64,000 bases of DNA from Candidatus Bathyarchaeota archaeon (GTDB lineage: Archaea; Thermoproteota; Bathyarchaeia; Bathyarchaeales; Bathycorpusculaceae): positions 340,288 through 404,287 of the forward strand of contig JAOZID010000010.1 of NCBI GenBank assembly GCA_026014465.1. The letters run 5' to 3'. Under the pieces are notes generated by a model. That model made no database searches. It was not told the DNA's origin and saw nothing but the letters and a program-made list of their open reading frames with translations. The first letter of the stretch is position 1. Each line of letters starts with the position of its first letter. This document shows, one piece after another, positions 51,308-59,689 of the stretch. Position numbers and translations under genes: made by a program.

Positions 51308-51637
51308 ATGAAAATGCGAAGAAAATCTTTTTTGCTGCTGTTGTCAACGTTTGTGGTTTTGGCAGTTATCATCGTGTTTGCTTTGGTTTTCATGGCTCCG
51401 CACTTGGGTATGGTGCCTGAAGAGATTACAGAGGAGCAAGCCGTTGAAATTGGTCGTAGCTTTCTTGAAGACGAAAATTATGTCGTAGGGGAGGTATTGT
51501 TTGCAGAACTGGAAGAGAGGACGCCAAATCTCTATGGGCACGGGGACAACAATTTGTCAGACCCACGTGAGGAAAAAGTGCTTTGCTGGGTTATCAGGTT
51601 TGAACACGTGCTGCCAAACGGCTACTTTACGGTGTAG
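51308..51637 (+). CDS. Membrane-anchored PepSY-like protein with an in-frame TAG
   Basis: A 109-residue protein with an N-terminal membrane helix (residues 8-30) and a secreted domain starting EEITEEQAVEIGRSFLED. After the TAG at 51635-51637 the same frame continues with IDASTGAVIEDTQTK to a second stop at 51683-51685, completing the usual PepSY-type ending (strand, then V/I-D-A-x-T-G-x-V). A Trp codon (TGG) would fit at the TAG. So either translation ends early and the last strand is lost, or the TAG is read through, or it is a recent mutation or error. Confidence 0.55.
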   Translation: MKMRRKSFLLLLSTFVVLAVIIVFALVFMAPHLGMVPEEITEEQAVEIGRSFLEDENYVVGEVLFAELEERTPNLYGHGDNNLSDPREEKVLCWVIRFEHVLPNGYFTV

Positions 51638-51749
51638 ATTGATGCTTCAACAGGCGCAGTTATTGAAGACACACAAACCAAATAGGTCGCAACAGCTAAA
51701 AGGCGCCTAAGCGGCTAGTTTTTTTAGGTGCTAAAGGGTTTGTTTGTGT

Positions 51750-52289
51750 ATGCAGGAAGTTGAAGCGAAGATTTTGGGTATTGACCGCGGCAAAGTGGAG
51801 GCGCAGCTTATTGCGTTGGGGGCGAGCAGGGTTTTTGATGATGTTATGGAGGCTTTTTTTTATGATTTTGCTGATAGCTCAATTATCAAGGCGGGGAATG
51901 TTTTGCGTGTTCGTCGCGAGGGTCGCGAGGTGGTGTTGACGTATAAGGTGGTGTCGGCTACGGGTGAGGCGAAGGTTGCGCAGGAGCATGCGGTGGTGGT
52001 TTCGGATTTGGCGGCTGTGCAGAGGATTTTGGAGGCGTTGGGGCTGGTTTTGGTTGAGAGTATGCAAAAGCACCGTGTCAGCTACAAGCTCAAGGATGCC
52101 CGCTTTGACATCGACAAATACACGGGAAAATACAGTTACATACCCGAGTTCATGGAAATCGAGGCAGAAAACCCGCAGGTCATACACAGATACGCAGAGA
52201 AACTGGGTTTCAAAACCCAAGATTGCCTACCCTGGTCTACGGTGCAGGTAATCGATTACTACGCAGACAAGCAAAAGAAGAGTTACTGA
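51750..52289 (+). CDS. CYTH-domain triphosphate tunnel protein (CyaB/ThTPase class)
   Basis: A 179-residue protein starting with MQEVEAKI, the E-x-E-x-K signature that opens the tunnel. Downstream strands carry VLRVRREGREVVLTYKVV (Arg/Lys lining), AKVAQEHAVVV and YKLKDARFDIDKYTGKY (Asp/Lys), and PEFMEIEAENPQVIHRYAEKLGF (Glu metal ligands). This class cleaves organic or inorganic triphosphates, or makes cAMP. The ATG at 51750 is preferred to a TTG two codons before. It sits next to polyphosphate genes, so triphosphate or polyphosphate as substrate is plausible. Confidence 0.87.
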   Translation: MQEVEAKILGIDRGKVEAQLIALGASRVFDDVMEAFFYDFADSSIIKAGNVLRVRREGREVVLTYKVVSATGEAKVAQEHAVVVSDLAAVQRILEALGLVLVESMQKHRVSYKLKDARFDIDKYTGKYSYIPEFMEIEAENPQVIHRYAEKLGFKTQDCLPWSTVQVIDYYADKQKKSY

Positions 52290-52867
52290 GTGCCAGATTG
52301 CGTTTTGGCTGTTCGTGAAGCTGCACTGCTCGCCGTGGTTTTGCGGGGTCGACGAGCTGGAGCGGTCTTGGGTGTAGCGGGCTGTGACTCGGCTTTGGGT
52401 TTTTCGGCTGGTTTAGGTTTTGCGGGTGCTTTGGTTTTGTGGGGCGTTTTTGGTTTTGTGGTTTTGGCGGTTTTTTGGGGTGCTTTTTTGTTTGGGTTGT
52501 TCCAGATGGGGTATGTGCCGTGTTCTTTTTTGTAGTTGGATAGGAGTTCTTTTTGGGTTGTTTTTGGGTTGTCGCTTGGCAGCCAGCTTATGCATGCGGT
52601 TTCGATGTAGCCGTCGCTGAACAGGGCGGCGTGGATTTTTGAGATTTCTTTGCCGTTTAGGCTGCCGCTAATGTAGCCGCCGAAGACTTTTTTGGCGGGT
52701 TTTTTGGTGCGTCCTATATAGAGGATGTCAGATTGTGTTTGTCCTGAGAGTGACTTGTCAATTAATACAAAAACGTTGTTTGTTTTGCTGGGTAGGTTCA
52801 TTACGCAGAGTTCTTTTAGGGGAGAGAGTTCAGTGAACCCGTGTTCTTTAAGCGTTTGAGAATTCAT
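52283..52867 (-). CDS. GIY-YIG-like N-terminal domain with Lys/Pro/Ala-rich tail
   Basis: A 194-residue protein. The first about 115 residues have NVFVLIDKSLSGQTQSDILYIGRTKKPA and KVFGGYISG, resembling the GIY-YIG nuclease start (V-x-V-L-I-D ... L-Y-I-G-R-T), though the usual Arg/His/Glu set is not clear. The last about 70 residues are low-complexity Lys/Pro/Ala/Thr, like histone H1 tails, so DNA or RNA or polyphosphate binding is possible. It overlaps the CYTH gene tail-to-tail by 7 bases. Confidence 0.6.
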   Translation of the reverse strand: MNSQTLKEHGFTELSPLKELCVMNLPSKTNNVFVLIDKSLSGQTQSDILYIGRTKKPAKKVFGGYISGSLNGKEISKIHAALFSDGYIETACISWLPSDNPKTTQKELLSNYKKEHGTYPIWNNPNKKAPQKTAKTTKPKTPHKTKAPAKPKPAEKPKAESQPATPKTAPARRPRKTTASSAASRTAKTQSGTQ

Positions 52868-53207
52868 ACGTGTTTAGTGTTTGATGCAGGATTTAACTTT
52901 TACTAAATAGACCACTCACAACTATAGATTCTATATTCACAGCACTTAATGATTGGCTACTTCCCCATATAGCCGTTGAAGGAACAGAAAATGAACACAC
53001 ACCCCGCGCGTTCTAAACACGAAATCCCCCGACGCGGCAAACCCAAAACCGTACAGGCTATTTTGCAAAGGAAGCGAGCCCGCTGAGCACAACCAGATTT
53101 AGCAATTGCACAAAATTATATAGAGTGAATTATAGATTACATATTGGGCAAAACTCTGCGGGGCAATTTCTACACGCAAAGTCTGATGTTTAAAAGAGGG
53201 AAATCGT
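52868..53207. other. Promoter region of the polyphosphate genes
   Basis: Contains a TATA-like stretch (aattatatag, about 53113-53122), some 85 bp before the PPK start, and a possible 31-codon basic frame (52991-53086, MNTHPARSKHEIPRRG...) preceded by gaagga. No other feature. Confidence 0.4.
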
Positions 53208-55355
53208 TTGTCGAAAACAGAAAACGTTACTTCTGGCAGTAAAAAAATCCTCAACAAGGATAAGTCGCTTGATAATCCAGAGTACTTCATAAACCGCGAG
53301 TTAAGCTGGATACGATTTAACTCACGCGTCCTAGAAGAAGCACGCGACCCGTGGCATCCCCTCTTGGAGAGGGTGAAGTTCATAGCTATTTGCGGGAGCA
53401 ACCTGGACGAGTTTTTCATGACCCGTATTGCTCGTTTGCTTAAGAAGACGCGTAAGGGCACGGCAAAAACGTCTAAGGACGGTATGACGGCTATGGAGCA
53501 AATCCAGGCTACACGTGCTGAGATACTGCCGCTGCTTGAAAACCATGCCCAGTGCTGGAGCCAAGAACTCATGCCCGCTTTGGCAAGCGAAGCAATCTAC
53601 ATCAAAAAATTCAAAGAGTTAACAGAAGAAAAAAAGCAGGCACTACGAGATTACCTAAAAAACACAATCTTGCCAGCCATGGATATACCCAAAAAACAAG
53701 GGTTGGATCCCAGCAAAACAGAGAACCTGCACCTGAATTTGGCAGTTCAAATCGATTCGCCCAAAAAGCAAACATATTATGTCGTGGCTGTTCCCACAGA
53801 AAAGTTTGACAGGCTAATACGCATACCAAGCTACGGCTACAGTCTTGACACGGACAAGCCAAACGAGGGCACAGAATTCTTTTTTGTCTTCTTGGAGGAT
53901 TTGATAGCGAATAATTTGGATTTGCTGTTTCCAAAGAAGAAAGCGGTGGCGGCGTATCCGTTTAGGTTGACGCGAAACGGCGAGATTGACATAATTATGG
54001 ATGAGTCTGCGGATTTTCTGGTTCGGGTTAAGAGGAGCCTTACGAATCGTAAGTCGGGGTTCCCAAGTAGGTTAGAGTTTGACAAGAACATGCCGCAGTC
54101 TATTAGGATAGAAATTGCCCAAGCCTTCAAGTTGCCCGATTACCTAACCTACGAGTTCGATGGTCCCTTAGGATTAGTGGATTTCTGGCAACTCACAAAG
54201 CTAACACGAACCGACTTAAAAGACAAAACGTTCCTGCCAAACATCTCACCCATACTAACCTCAGACGATGACCTGCTTGGAACCATAGCCAAACGCGACA
54301 TCGTGCTGTATCACCCGTATGACGGCTTTGAGGTTATCGTTGAGCTACTGCGTGAAGCCGCTACTGACCGCTACGTGAAAGAGATATGCATAACCATGTA
54401 CCGCATGGACCCCAAATCACCCGTGGTTGAAACATTAATCGCCGCTGCAAAACAGGGGAAAAGAGTAACGGCAGTTATCGAGTTAAAAGCCAAGTTTGAC
54501 GAAGAAAACAATATAGTCTTGGCGTCGTTGCTGCGTGAGTCAGGCGTAAAAGTAGTTTACAATTTCCCCAACTTCAAAGTCCACGCAAAACTCTGCCTAA
54601 TTGTTAGGAAAACCAGTAAGGAAACCACGCGGTTTTCACACATCGGTTCGGGGAACTATAATTCAGTGACGGCGAAAATCTATGGCGACATTGGTTATTT
54701 GACGGCGAACCCTGAAATCGGCAAAGAGTTAGAGGAACTGTTTAAGTTGCTGGTTAAGGGGAAGCAGGAAAAAGAGTTCAAGCACCTGCTTGTGGCTCCC
54801 AAATCGTTAAAACCCGAGATTCTTCGACGCATCAACAGGGAAATCGAGTTCCACCAAAAAACAGGCAAAGGCTACCTCGCGTTTAAACTCAACAACCTTG
54901 AAGAAACCGAAGTCATCCAAGCTCTTTACCGCGCATCCATGGCAGGCATAAAAATCGACCTCAACGTCCGAGGCTTATGCTGTCTGCGTCCAGGCATACC
55001 AGGAGTTAGCGAAAACATCTCGGTGGTTTCAATTGTGGGGCGTTTTCTGGAGCACGCACGAATCTACTATTTCCGCAACGGCAAAGAAGACGAAGTTCTA
55101 ATCGGAAGCTCGGATTTGATGTTTAGGAATCTTAACGAACGCGTAGAAGTGCTCCTGTCGGTGCCTGACCCCAAAGTACGCCAAGCAATCTTGGACAACA
55201 TGCTAAAGATTCACTTAAAAGACAACATCAAAGCCCGACGACTGATGCCCGACGGCACGTATCAGCGGGTGGAGCAGAAGAGGGGTGATGCGTTGATTAA
55301 TTCGCAGGGGTGGCTTATAGAAAATCGAGGCATTTGGCATGAGCAGCAAGCCTAA
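53208..55355 (+). CDS. ppk1: Polyphosphate kinase 1
   Basis: A 715-residue enzyme that makes polyphosphate from ATP. All four PPK1 domains are present: the N domain with NRELSWIRFNSRVLEEA and GSNLDEFFMTRI (about residues 25-70), the head domain, and two phospholipase-D-like catalytic domains. The autophosphorylated His is in FKVHAKLCLI (about 464) and a second motif is SHIGSGNYNS (about 482-491). The C-terminal block FRNLNERVEVLLSV closes the second catalytic half. Start TTG. Overlaps the CHAD-MPE-HD gene by 17 bases. Confidence 0.95.
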   Translation: MSKTENVTSGSKKILNKDKSLDNPEYFINRELSWIRFNSRVLEEARDPWHPLLERVKFIAICGSNLDEFFMTRIARLLKKTRKGTAKTSKDGMTAMEQIQATRAEILPLLENHAQCWSQELMPALASEAIYIKKFKELTEEKKQALRDYLKNTILPAMDIPKKQGLDPSKTENLHLNLAVQIDSPKKQTYYVVAVPTEKFDRLIRIPSYGYSLDTDKPNEGTEFFFVFLEDLIANNLDLLFPKKKAVAAYPFRLTRNGEIDIIMDESADFLVRVKRSLTNRKSGFPSRLEFDKNMPQSIRIEIAQAFKLPDYLTYEFDGPLGLVDFWQLTKLTRTDLKDKTFLPNISPILTSDDDLLGTIAKRDIVLYHPYDGFEVIVELLREAATDRYVKEICITMYRMDPKSPVVETLIAAAKQGKRVTAVIELKAKFDEENNIVLASLLRESGVKVVYNFPNFKVHAKLCLIVRKTSKETTRFSHIGSGNYNSVTAKIYGDIGYLTANPEIGKELEELFKLLVKGKQEKEFKHLLVAPKSLKPEILRRINREIEFHQKTGKGYLAFKLNNLEETEVIQALYRASMAGIKIDLNVRGLCCLRPGIPGVSENISVVSIVGRFLEHARIYYFRNGKEDEVLIGSSDLMFRNLNERVEVLLSVPDPKVRQAILDNMLKIHLKDNIKARRLMPDGTYQRVEQKRGDALINSQGWLIENRGIWHEQQA

Positions 55356-57663
55356 ACTTTTGGGCTACACAGAAGACGAGAGCTACTGCGCCTTTGGTGT
55401 TGACCGTCTTTCAAAGCTTTTAGAAGCATTAGAAGACCAAATCGGCGGCGTCATGCAAAGCAGCGATATCGAATACGTCCACAAAATGCGCGTTGCCTCC
55501 CGAAGAATCCGCGCCACCATGCCTCTTTTCCAGACCTGTTTTCCCGAAAAGAAATTCAAGAAGTGGCTAAGGCAAGTAAAGCAGGTAACGGGGCTTTTGG
55601 GGGAAGCTAGAGATCTTGACGTGCAAACCGAGTTCGTCAAGCAGTACAAGAAAACAAGCCAAGCCGCAGCAGAAGAGTTAAGCTTGGAACTTTTGCTTAG
55701 CGGCATCAGAACGCAAAGAGAGCGGATACAGCCAGATGTAGTTAAGGGACTTCAAGCTCTGCAGACTTCATGCGGGTTAGAGGAGATGCACCGTTTCTAC
55801 GACGCCGCAAAAGAATACCTTGGCGAATCACAGTTTGAGCCCCAGCAGGTTAAAGAGAAAGCGCACTGGACAATTACTAGTCGCATAAATGATTTTGTAG
55901 AGATGGAAGAGTACGTTCACCAAGAAAACCAAAGCCGCAAACAGCATGAAATGAGAATCCAAGCCAAATGGCTACGGTACACCATGGAAACCTTCGCGCC
56001 ACTGTACCCAAATAAACTCAAAGACGACATTGAAACCATAAAAGATTTCCAAGATGCATTAGGCGAAATGCATGACTGCGACGTCTGGACAGAACGCATC
56101 CCCAAATTCCTCGATGACCTCACAAACAAACCTGAGTTCAGACACGACAACAAAACCCCCCAACTCACAGCATTTCTGGATTACGTGAAAACCCAACGCA
56201 AAAAATACTACACCCGCTTTGTTGAACTGTGGGAAACCAGCAAACAAAATGGCTTTTTCGAACAGCTACAAAAGAAAACAGGTGAAGGCTTTCCCAGCGC
56301 AGACGACAAAATAAAGGAGCTAAAGCAAAATCCAGAAGCCAAAGTTGCGGTCATAGCAGATGTTCATGGAAACCTGCATGCGCTACAGGCAGTCATGGAG
56401 GATGCCGAAAAGCGCGGCGCCAACATTTTCCTAAATGCAGGTGACAGCGTAGGGTATGGGGCGTTCCCAAATGAGGTAGCCCAACTGCTTTGCGCAAAAC
56501 AGGTGGTTAGTGTGGTTGGGAATTTTGACCTTGAAGTGCTAAGCAGGGACAAAAATACGAAGAAAGGGATCAAGGGGGTTGCGGTTGATTTTGCGAAAGA
56601 GCAGGTTGATGGTTCGTGTAGGGCGTTTTTGTTGTCGTTGCCGCGTGAGGTTAAGTTTGAGGCGGGGGAGAAGCGGCTGCTTTTGACGCATGGAAGTCCC
56701 CAATCAATTGAAGAGCACCTGCGCCCAGACACGCCACAGACACGCATAGAAGAGATTGCACAAAAAACCGCTGCCGACCTCATAATCACGGGACATTCCC
56801 ATCAGCAGTACCTTCGTAAAGCGGAAGGCAAATTTTTCCTAAACCCCGGAAGCGTTGGGCGACCTGACGATGCAAACCCCCAAGCCGCCTACGCCGTAGT
56901 CACGTTCAAACCTTTCTCCGTGGAGCTGCTACGGGTCAGCTATGATGTCGTTGCCGCGGCGGATGCCCTACGAAGAAACGCTTTGCCTGAAAGTTTTTCG
57001 CAGATGCTCTTGAAGGGCGTTTCAATTGACGAGATTGCCAAGGAAGACCGCCTTCGAAGCGAGGCGTTGGAGAAGTCTTGTAGAGAGGTCGTGGCGAATT
57101 GTGAGGAGGTTGCGTGTGGGTACTGGGCTGAGGTTGAGCATCCAAAGCAGGTTAGGAAGCTTTCGCTACAAATTTTTGATGACCTTCAAAGCTTGCATGA
57201 GTTAGGCACGACGGAGAGGTGCTGGCTTGAATGCGCCGCCATACTACACGACATCGGCATGGCAAAATCCGCAAAAGCCCACAACAAAAACTCTATGCAG
57301 CTAATCCTAAACGACCCGCGCCTGCTTTTGCTGTCCACGCAAAGACGAATAATAGCCAGCATAGCACGTTATCACAGAAAAACCCTACCCAAAAAGACGC
57401 ATTATAACCTGTTAACGCTCAACTCCAAGACAATTTCAAAGATACGGGTGCTATCAGGCATTTTGCGGATCGGCGACAGCTTGGATTACAGTCATGACAG
57501 CGTGGTGCAGAACGTGCGCGTAAGGGGTGAGGATAGGCGGGTTGTTGTGGAGGTGGCTGCTTTGGAGGAGCCCGTGTTGGAGCAGCAGGCATTTATTAGG
57601 AAGAAGGACTTGTTGGAGAGGGCACTAAAAAGGAAAGTGGTGCTGGTATGGAAACAGCCTTGA
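55339..57663 (+). CDS. CHAD–metallophosphoesterase–HD triple-domain protein
   Basis: A 774-residue fusion. Residues about 12-310 are a CHAD domain (VHKMRVASRRIRATMPLF; AKWLRYTMETFAPLY; basic helices that bind polyphosphate). Residues about 333-500 are a YfcE-like metallophosphoesterase with VAVIADVHGNLHAL, NAGDSVGYG, VVGNFD, LLTHGSP and ITGHSHQQ...NPGSVG. Residues about 590-774 are an HD domain with LECAAILHDIGMAK and IARYHRKTLPKK, homologous to the C-terminus of the exopolyphosphatase downstream. It is translated between PPK1 and PPX with overlaps at both ends, so it probably binds and processes polyphosphate. Confidence 0.9.
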   Translation: MSSKPKLLGYTEDESYCAFGVDRLSKLLEALEDQIGGVMQSSDIEYVHKMRVASRRIRATMPLFQTCFPEKKFKKWLRQVKQVTGLLGEARDLDVQTEFVKQYKKTSQAAAEELSLELLLSGIRTQRERIQPDVVKGLQALQTSCGLEEMHRFYDAAKEYLGESQFEPQQVKEKAHWTITSRINDFVEMEEYVHQENQSRKQHEMRIQAKWLRYTMETFAPLYPNKLKDDIETIKDFQDALGEMHDCDVWTERIPKFLDDLTNKPEFRHDNKTPQLTAFLDYVKTQRKKYYTRFVELWETSKQNGFFEQLQKKTGEGFPSADDKIKELKQNPEAKVAVIADVHGNLHALQAVMEDAEKRGANIFLNAGDSVGYGAFPNEVAQLLCAKQVVSVVGNFDLEVLSRDKNTKKGIKGVAVDFAKEQVDGSCRAFLLSLPREVKFEAGEKRLLLTHGSPQSIEEHLRPDTPQTRIEEIAQKTAADLIITGHSHQQYLRKAEGKFFLNPGSVGRPDDANPQAAYAVVTFKPFSVELLRVSYDVVAAADALRRNALPESFSQMLLKGVSIDEIAKEDRLRSEALEKSCREVVANCEEVACGYWAEVEHPKQVRKLSLQIFDDLQSLHELGTTERCWLECAAILHDIGMAKSAKAHNKNSMQLILNDPRLLLLSTQRRIIASIARYHRKTLPKKTHYNLLTLNSKTISKIRVLSGILRIGDSLDYSHDSVVQNVRVRGEDRRVVVEVAALEEPVLEQQAFIRKKDLLERALKRKVVLVWKQP

Positions 57664-59246
57664 AGACGAAAGGCGAAGTTGTTGCCTTCGTAGATATAGG
57701 CACAAATTCAGTACGCCTGTTAGTGGTTAGGGTAAACCCGAACTTGTCGTACACGGTTATTAGCCGAGAAAAAGAGGTTGTCAGGCTTGGCGAGAACGAA
57801 TTTGAAGATAACGCACTGCAGCCTCAAGCAATTGAACGCACAGTTTTTGTCTGCAAAAAATTCGCTGAACTCGCAGGCACGTATGGAGCCAAAAAAATCA
57901 TAGCAGTGGGAACCTCGGCGACAAGGGAAGCAAAAAACAGGGACGAGTTCTTGCAAAAGCTAGTGGATGATGTCGGGTTTACGGTTCATGTAATCACAGG
58001 TTTAGACGAAGCACGGCTGATTTACCTTGGAGTCTCAAGCTCAGTGGATATAGGCGACCAGAAAGCCTTATTCGTAGATTTAGGCGGAGGCAGCACCGAA
58101 ATATCCATCGGGGACCAACGCAGAATCTTCCATTTATCAAGCTTCAAGTTTGGGGCTATACGGCTTACAACCCAGTTCATTGGGGAAGGCTGGACAGGAC
58201 CAGTTTCAGAAAAAGCGTACAAGCAAATCAAAAAAAGAAGCGCAGACGAACTGCAGGAAGTAAAAGCCAAAGTTCAAGAATACGGCGTACGACGAGCCTT
58301 TGGAACCTCAGGCACCATAATTAACCTTGCAGAAATCGCGGGCAAACTGTTTAAGAAAAACGATAACGGCAAAGCGCCGTCTTTGACGCGAAAGCATCTG
58401 CGAAAGTTGACGCCTATTCTTTGTTCAAAATCGCTTGAGGAGAGAAAGAACCTTCCAGGCATTAACACGGAGCGCGCAGATATTATCGTGGCGGGTGCGG
58501 CGATTGTGGATGCGGTTATGGATGAGTTGGGTATTGAAGAAATCGTCATAAACAATCGGGGTTTGCTTGATGGGTTGCTGGTTGATTACTTGTCCATGTT
58601 TGAAGGCTTCCAGCAGCTGCAAAAATCGCCCATACGAAAACGAAGCGTCCTAACTTTGGGCAGGTCATGCAACTTCGACGAGAAACACTCCCAAACCGTA
58701 GCCGACCTCGCACTACAGCTCTTTGACAGCGCCAAACAAATCGGACTCCACCACCTTGGAGACTATGAACGCGATTTACTCAAACACGCCACCATGCTCC
58801 ACGACATAGGCGATTTTCTCTCGTTCAACGACCACCACCTACATTCGCATTACATCATCAGCCACGCAGACCTTTACGGGTTTGACAGAAAAGAAAAAAC
58901 GGTTCTGGCAAACATCGCACGTTTCCACCGCAAGAAATTGCCTTCAAAGAAAGGTTTGAAGATAACGGGGTTAGATGATAAGACAAAGAGTGTAGTTGTG
59001 TTGCTTTCTGCGTTTGTAAGGTTTGCAGAAAAGCTTGACCGAAGCCACTGTGGCATAGTGAAGAAGGTTGAGTTTAGCAAGAAAGGAAAAGATCATGTGC
59101 TGCTTTCGTTTTACGCGGAAACAGACTGCAGTTTGGAGAAATGGAGCATCCTCCAAAACAAACAGGCATTTTACGAAGCATTTGGGCGAGAACTTGAAGT
59201 ACGCTGCATAGTCGCTGCCGACACAGCCCAAACCGCAGCAACCTAA
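57648..59246 (+). CDS. ppx: Exopolyphosphatase, PPX/GppA family with HD C-terminus
   Basis: A 532-residue protein. The actin-fold ATPase part has FVDIGTNSVRLLVVRV (about residues 16-31), SREKEVVRLGEN, AVGTSATREAKN and FVDLGGGSTEIS. The C-terminal part (about 325-520) is an HD domain with LLKHATMLHDIGDFL, and IARFHRKKLPSKKG. Releases phosphate from the end of polyphosphate, and may also act on pppGpp-like compounds. Overlaps the upstream gene by 16 bases (ATG within its last codons). Confidence 0.93.
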   Translation: METALKTKGEVVAFVDIGTNSVRLLVVRVNPNLSYTVISREKEVVRLGENEFEDNALQPQAIERTVFVCKKFAELAGTYGAKKIIAVGTSATREAKNRDEFLQKLVDDVGFTVHVITGLDEARLIYLGVSSSVDIGDQKALFVDLGGGSTEISIGDQRRIFHLSSFKFGAIRLTTQFIGEGWTGPVSEKAYKQIKKRSADELQEVKAKVQEYGVRRAFGTSGTIINLAEIAGKLFKKNDNGKAPSLTRKHLRKLTPILCSKSLEERKNLPGINTERADIIVAGAAIVDAVMDELGIEEIVINNRGLLDGLLVDYLSMFEGFQQLQKSPIRKRSVLTLGRSCNFDEKHSQTVADLALQLFDSAKQIGLHHLGDYERDLLKHATMLHDIGDFLSFNDHHLHSHYIISHADLYGFDRKEKTVLANIARFHRKKLPSKKGLKITGLDDKTKSVVVLLSAFVRFAEKLDRSHCGIVKKVEFSKKGKDHVLLSFYAETDCSLEKWSILQNKQAFYEAFGRELEVRCIVAADTAQTAAT

Positions 59247-59317
59247 AACCACGTTTTTGCCACTGATTAAAAACCTGTTGTCACTACGAAAAGAAAAACA
59301 GCCAAGCCTAAATGGGG

Positions 59318-59683
59318 TTAGGTTACTAGGCTGCCGAGTTTTCTTGCGGCTTCATTTAGTTTTAGCAGAATAAGTCCTAAAGCGGCGTCGCGTGTGGTCA
59401 TAACAACAAGCAAAACTTTTGGTCCTGCGCCTAAAGCGATTAGTTTAGAGTTTTCGCTTTCCACAATTACGCGGTTAGCGGTTCCGCCTTTTACTTCGGT
59501 TACGGCGGTTTCTGCGGAGCCTACCATGCTGGCGCTCATGGCGGCGAAGGTTTCAGCGTCTACATCTGGTGATGTGTCGGAGGCTACGAGTAAGCCGTCT
59601 CGTGTAACAACCGCAGAGGACTCTACGCCACCTACGGTTTTTAGTTCCCGCAAGATTGAATCAATCAAGCTTTTTGTAGACAT
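59318..59683 (-). CDS. Roadblock/LC7-domain protein
   Basis: A 121-residue alpha/beta protein of the roadblock family: a first helix (LIDSILRELKTVGGVESS), strand pair with AVVTRDGLLVASDT, the long helix DAETFAAMSASMVGSAETAV, and strands with RVIVESENSKLIALGAGPKVLLVVMT. Such proteins act as MglB-like GAPs or partners for small GTPases. It follows the RecA-GTPase fusion gene by 6 bp and probably regulates it. Confidence 0.88.
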   Translation of the reverse strand: MSTKSLIDSILRELKTVGGVESSAVVTRDGLLVASDTSPDVDAETFAAMSASMVGSAETAVTEVKGGTANRVIVESENSKLIALGAGPKVLLVVMTTRDAALGLILLKLNEAARKLGSLVT

Positions 59684-59689
59684 TTAGGT

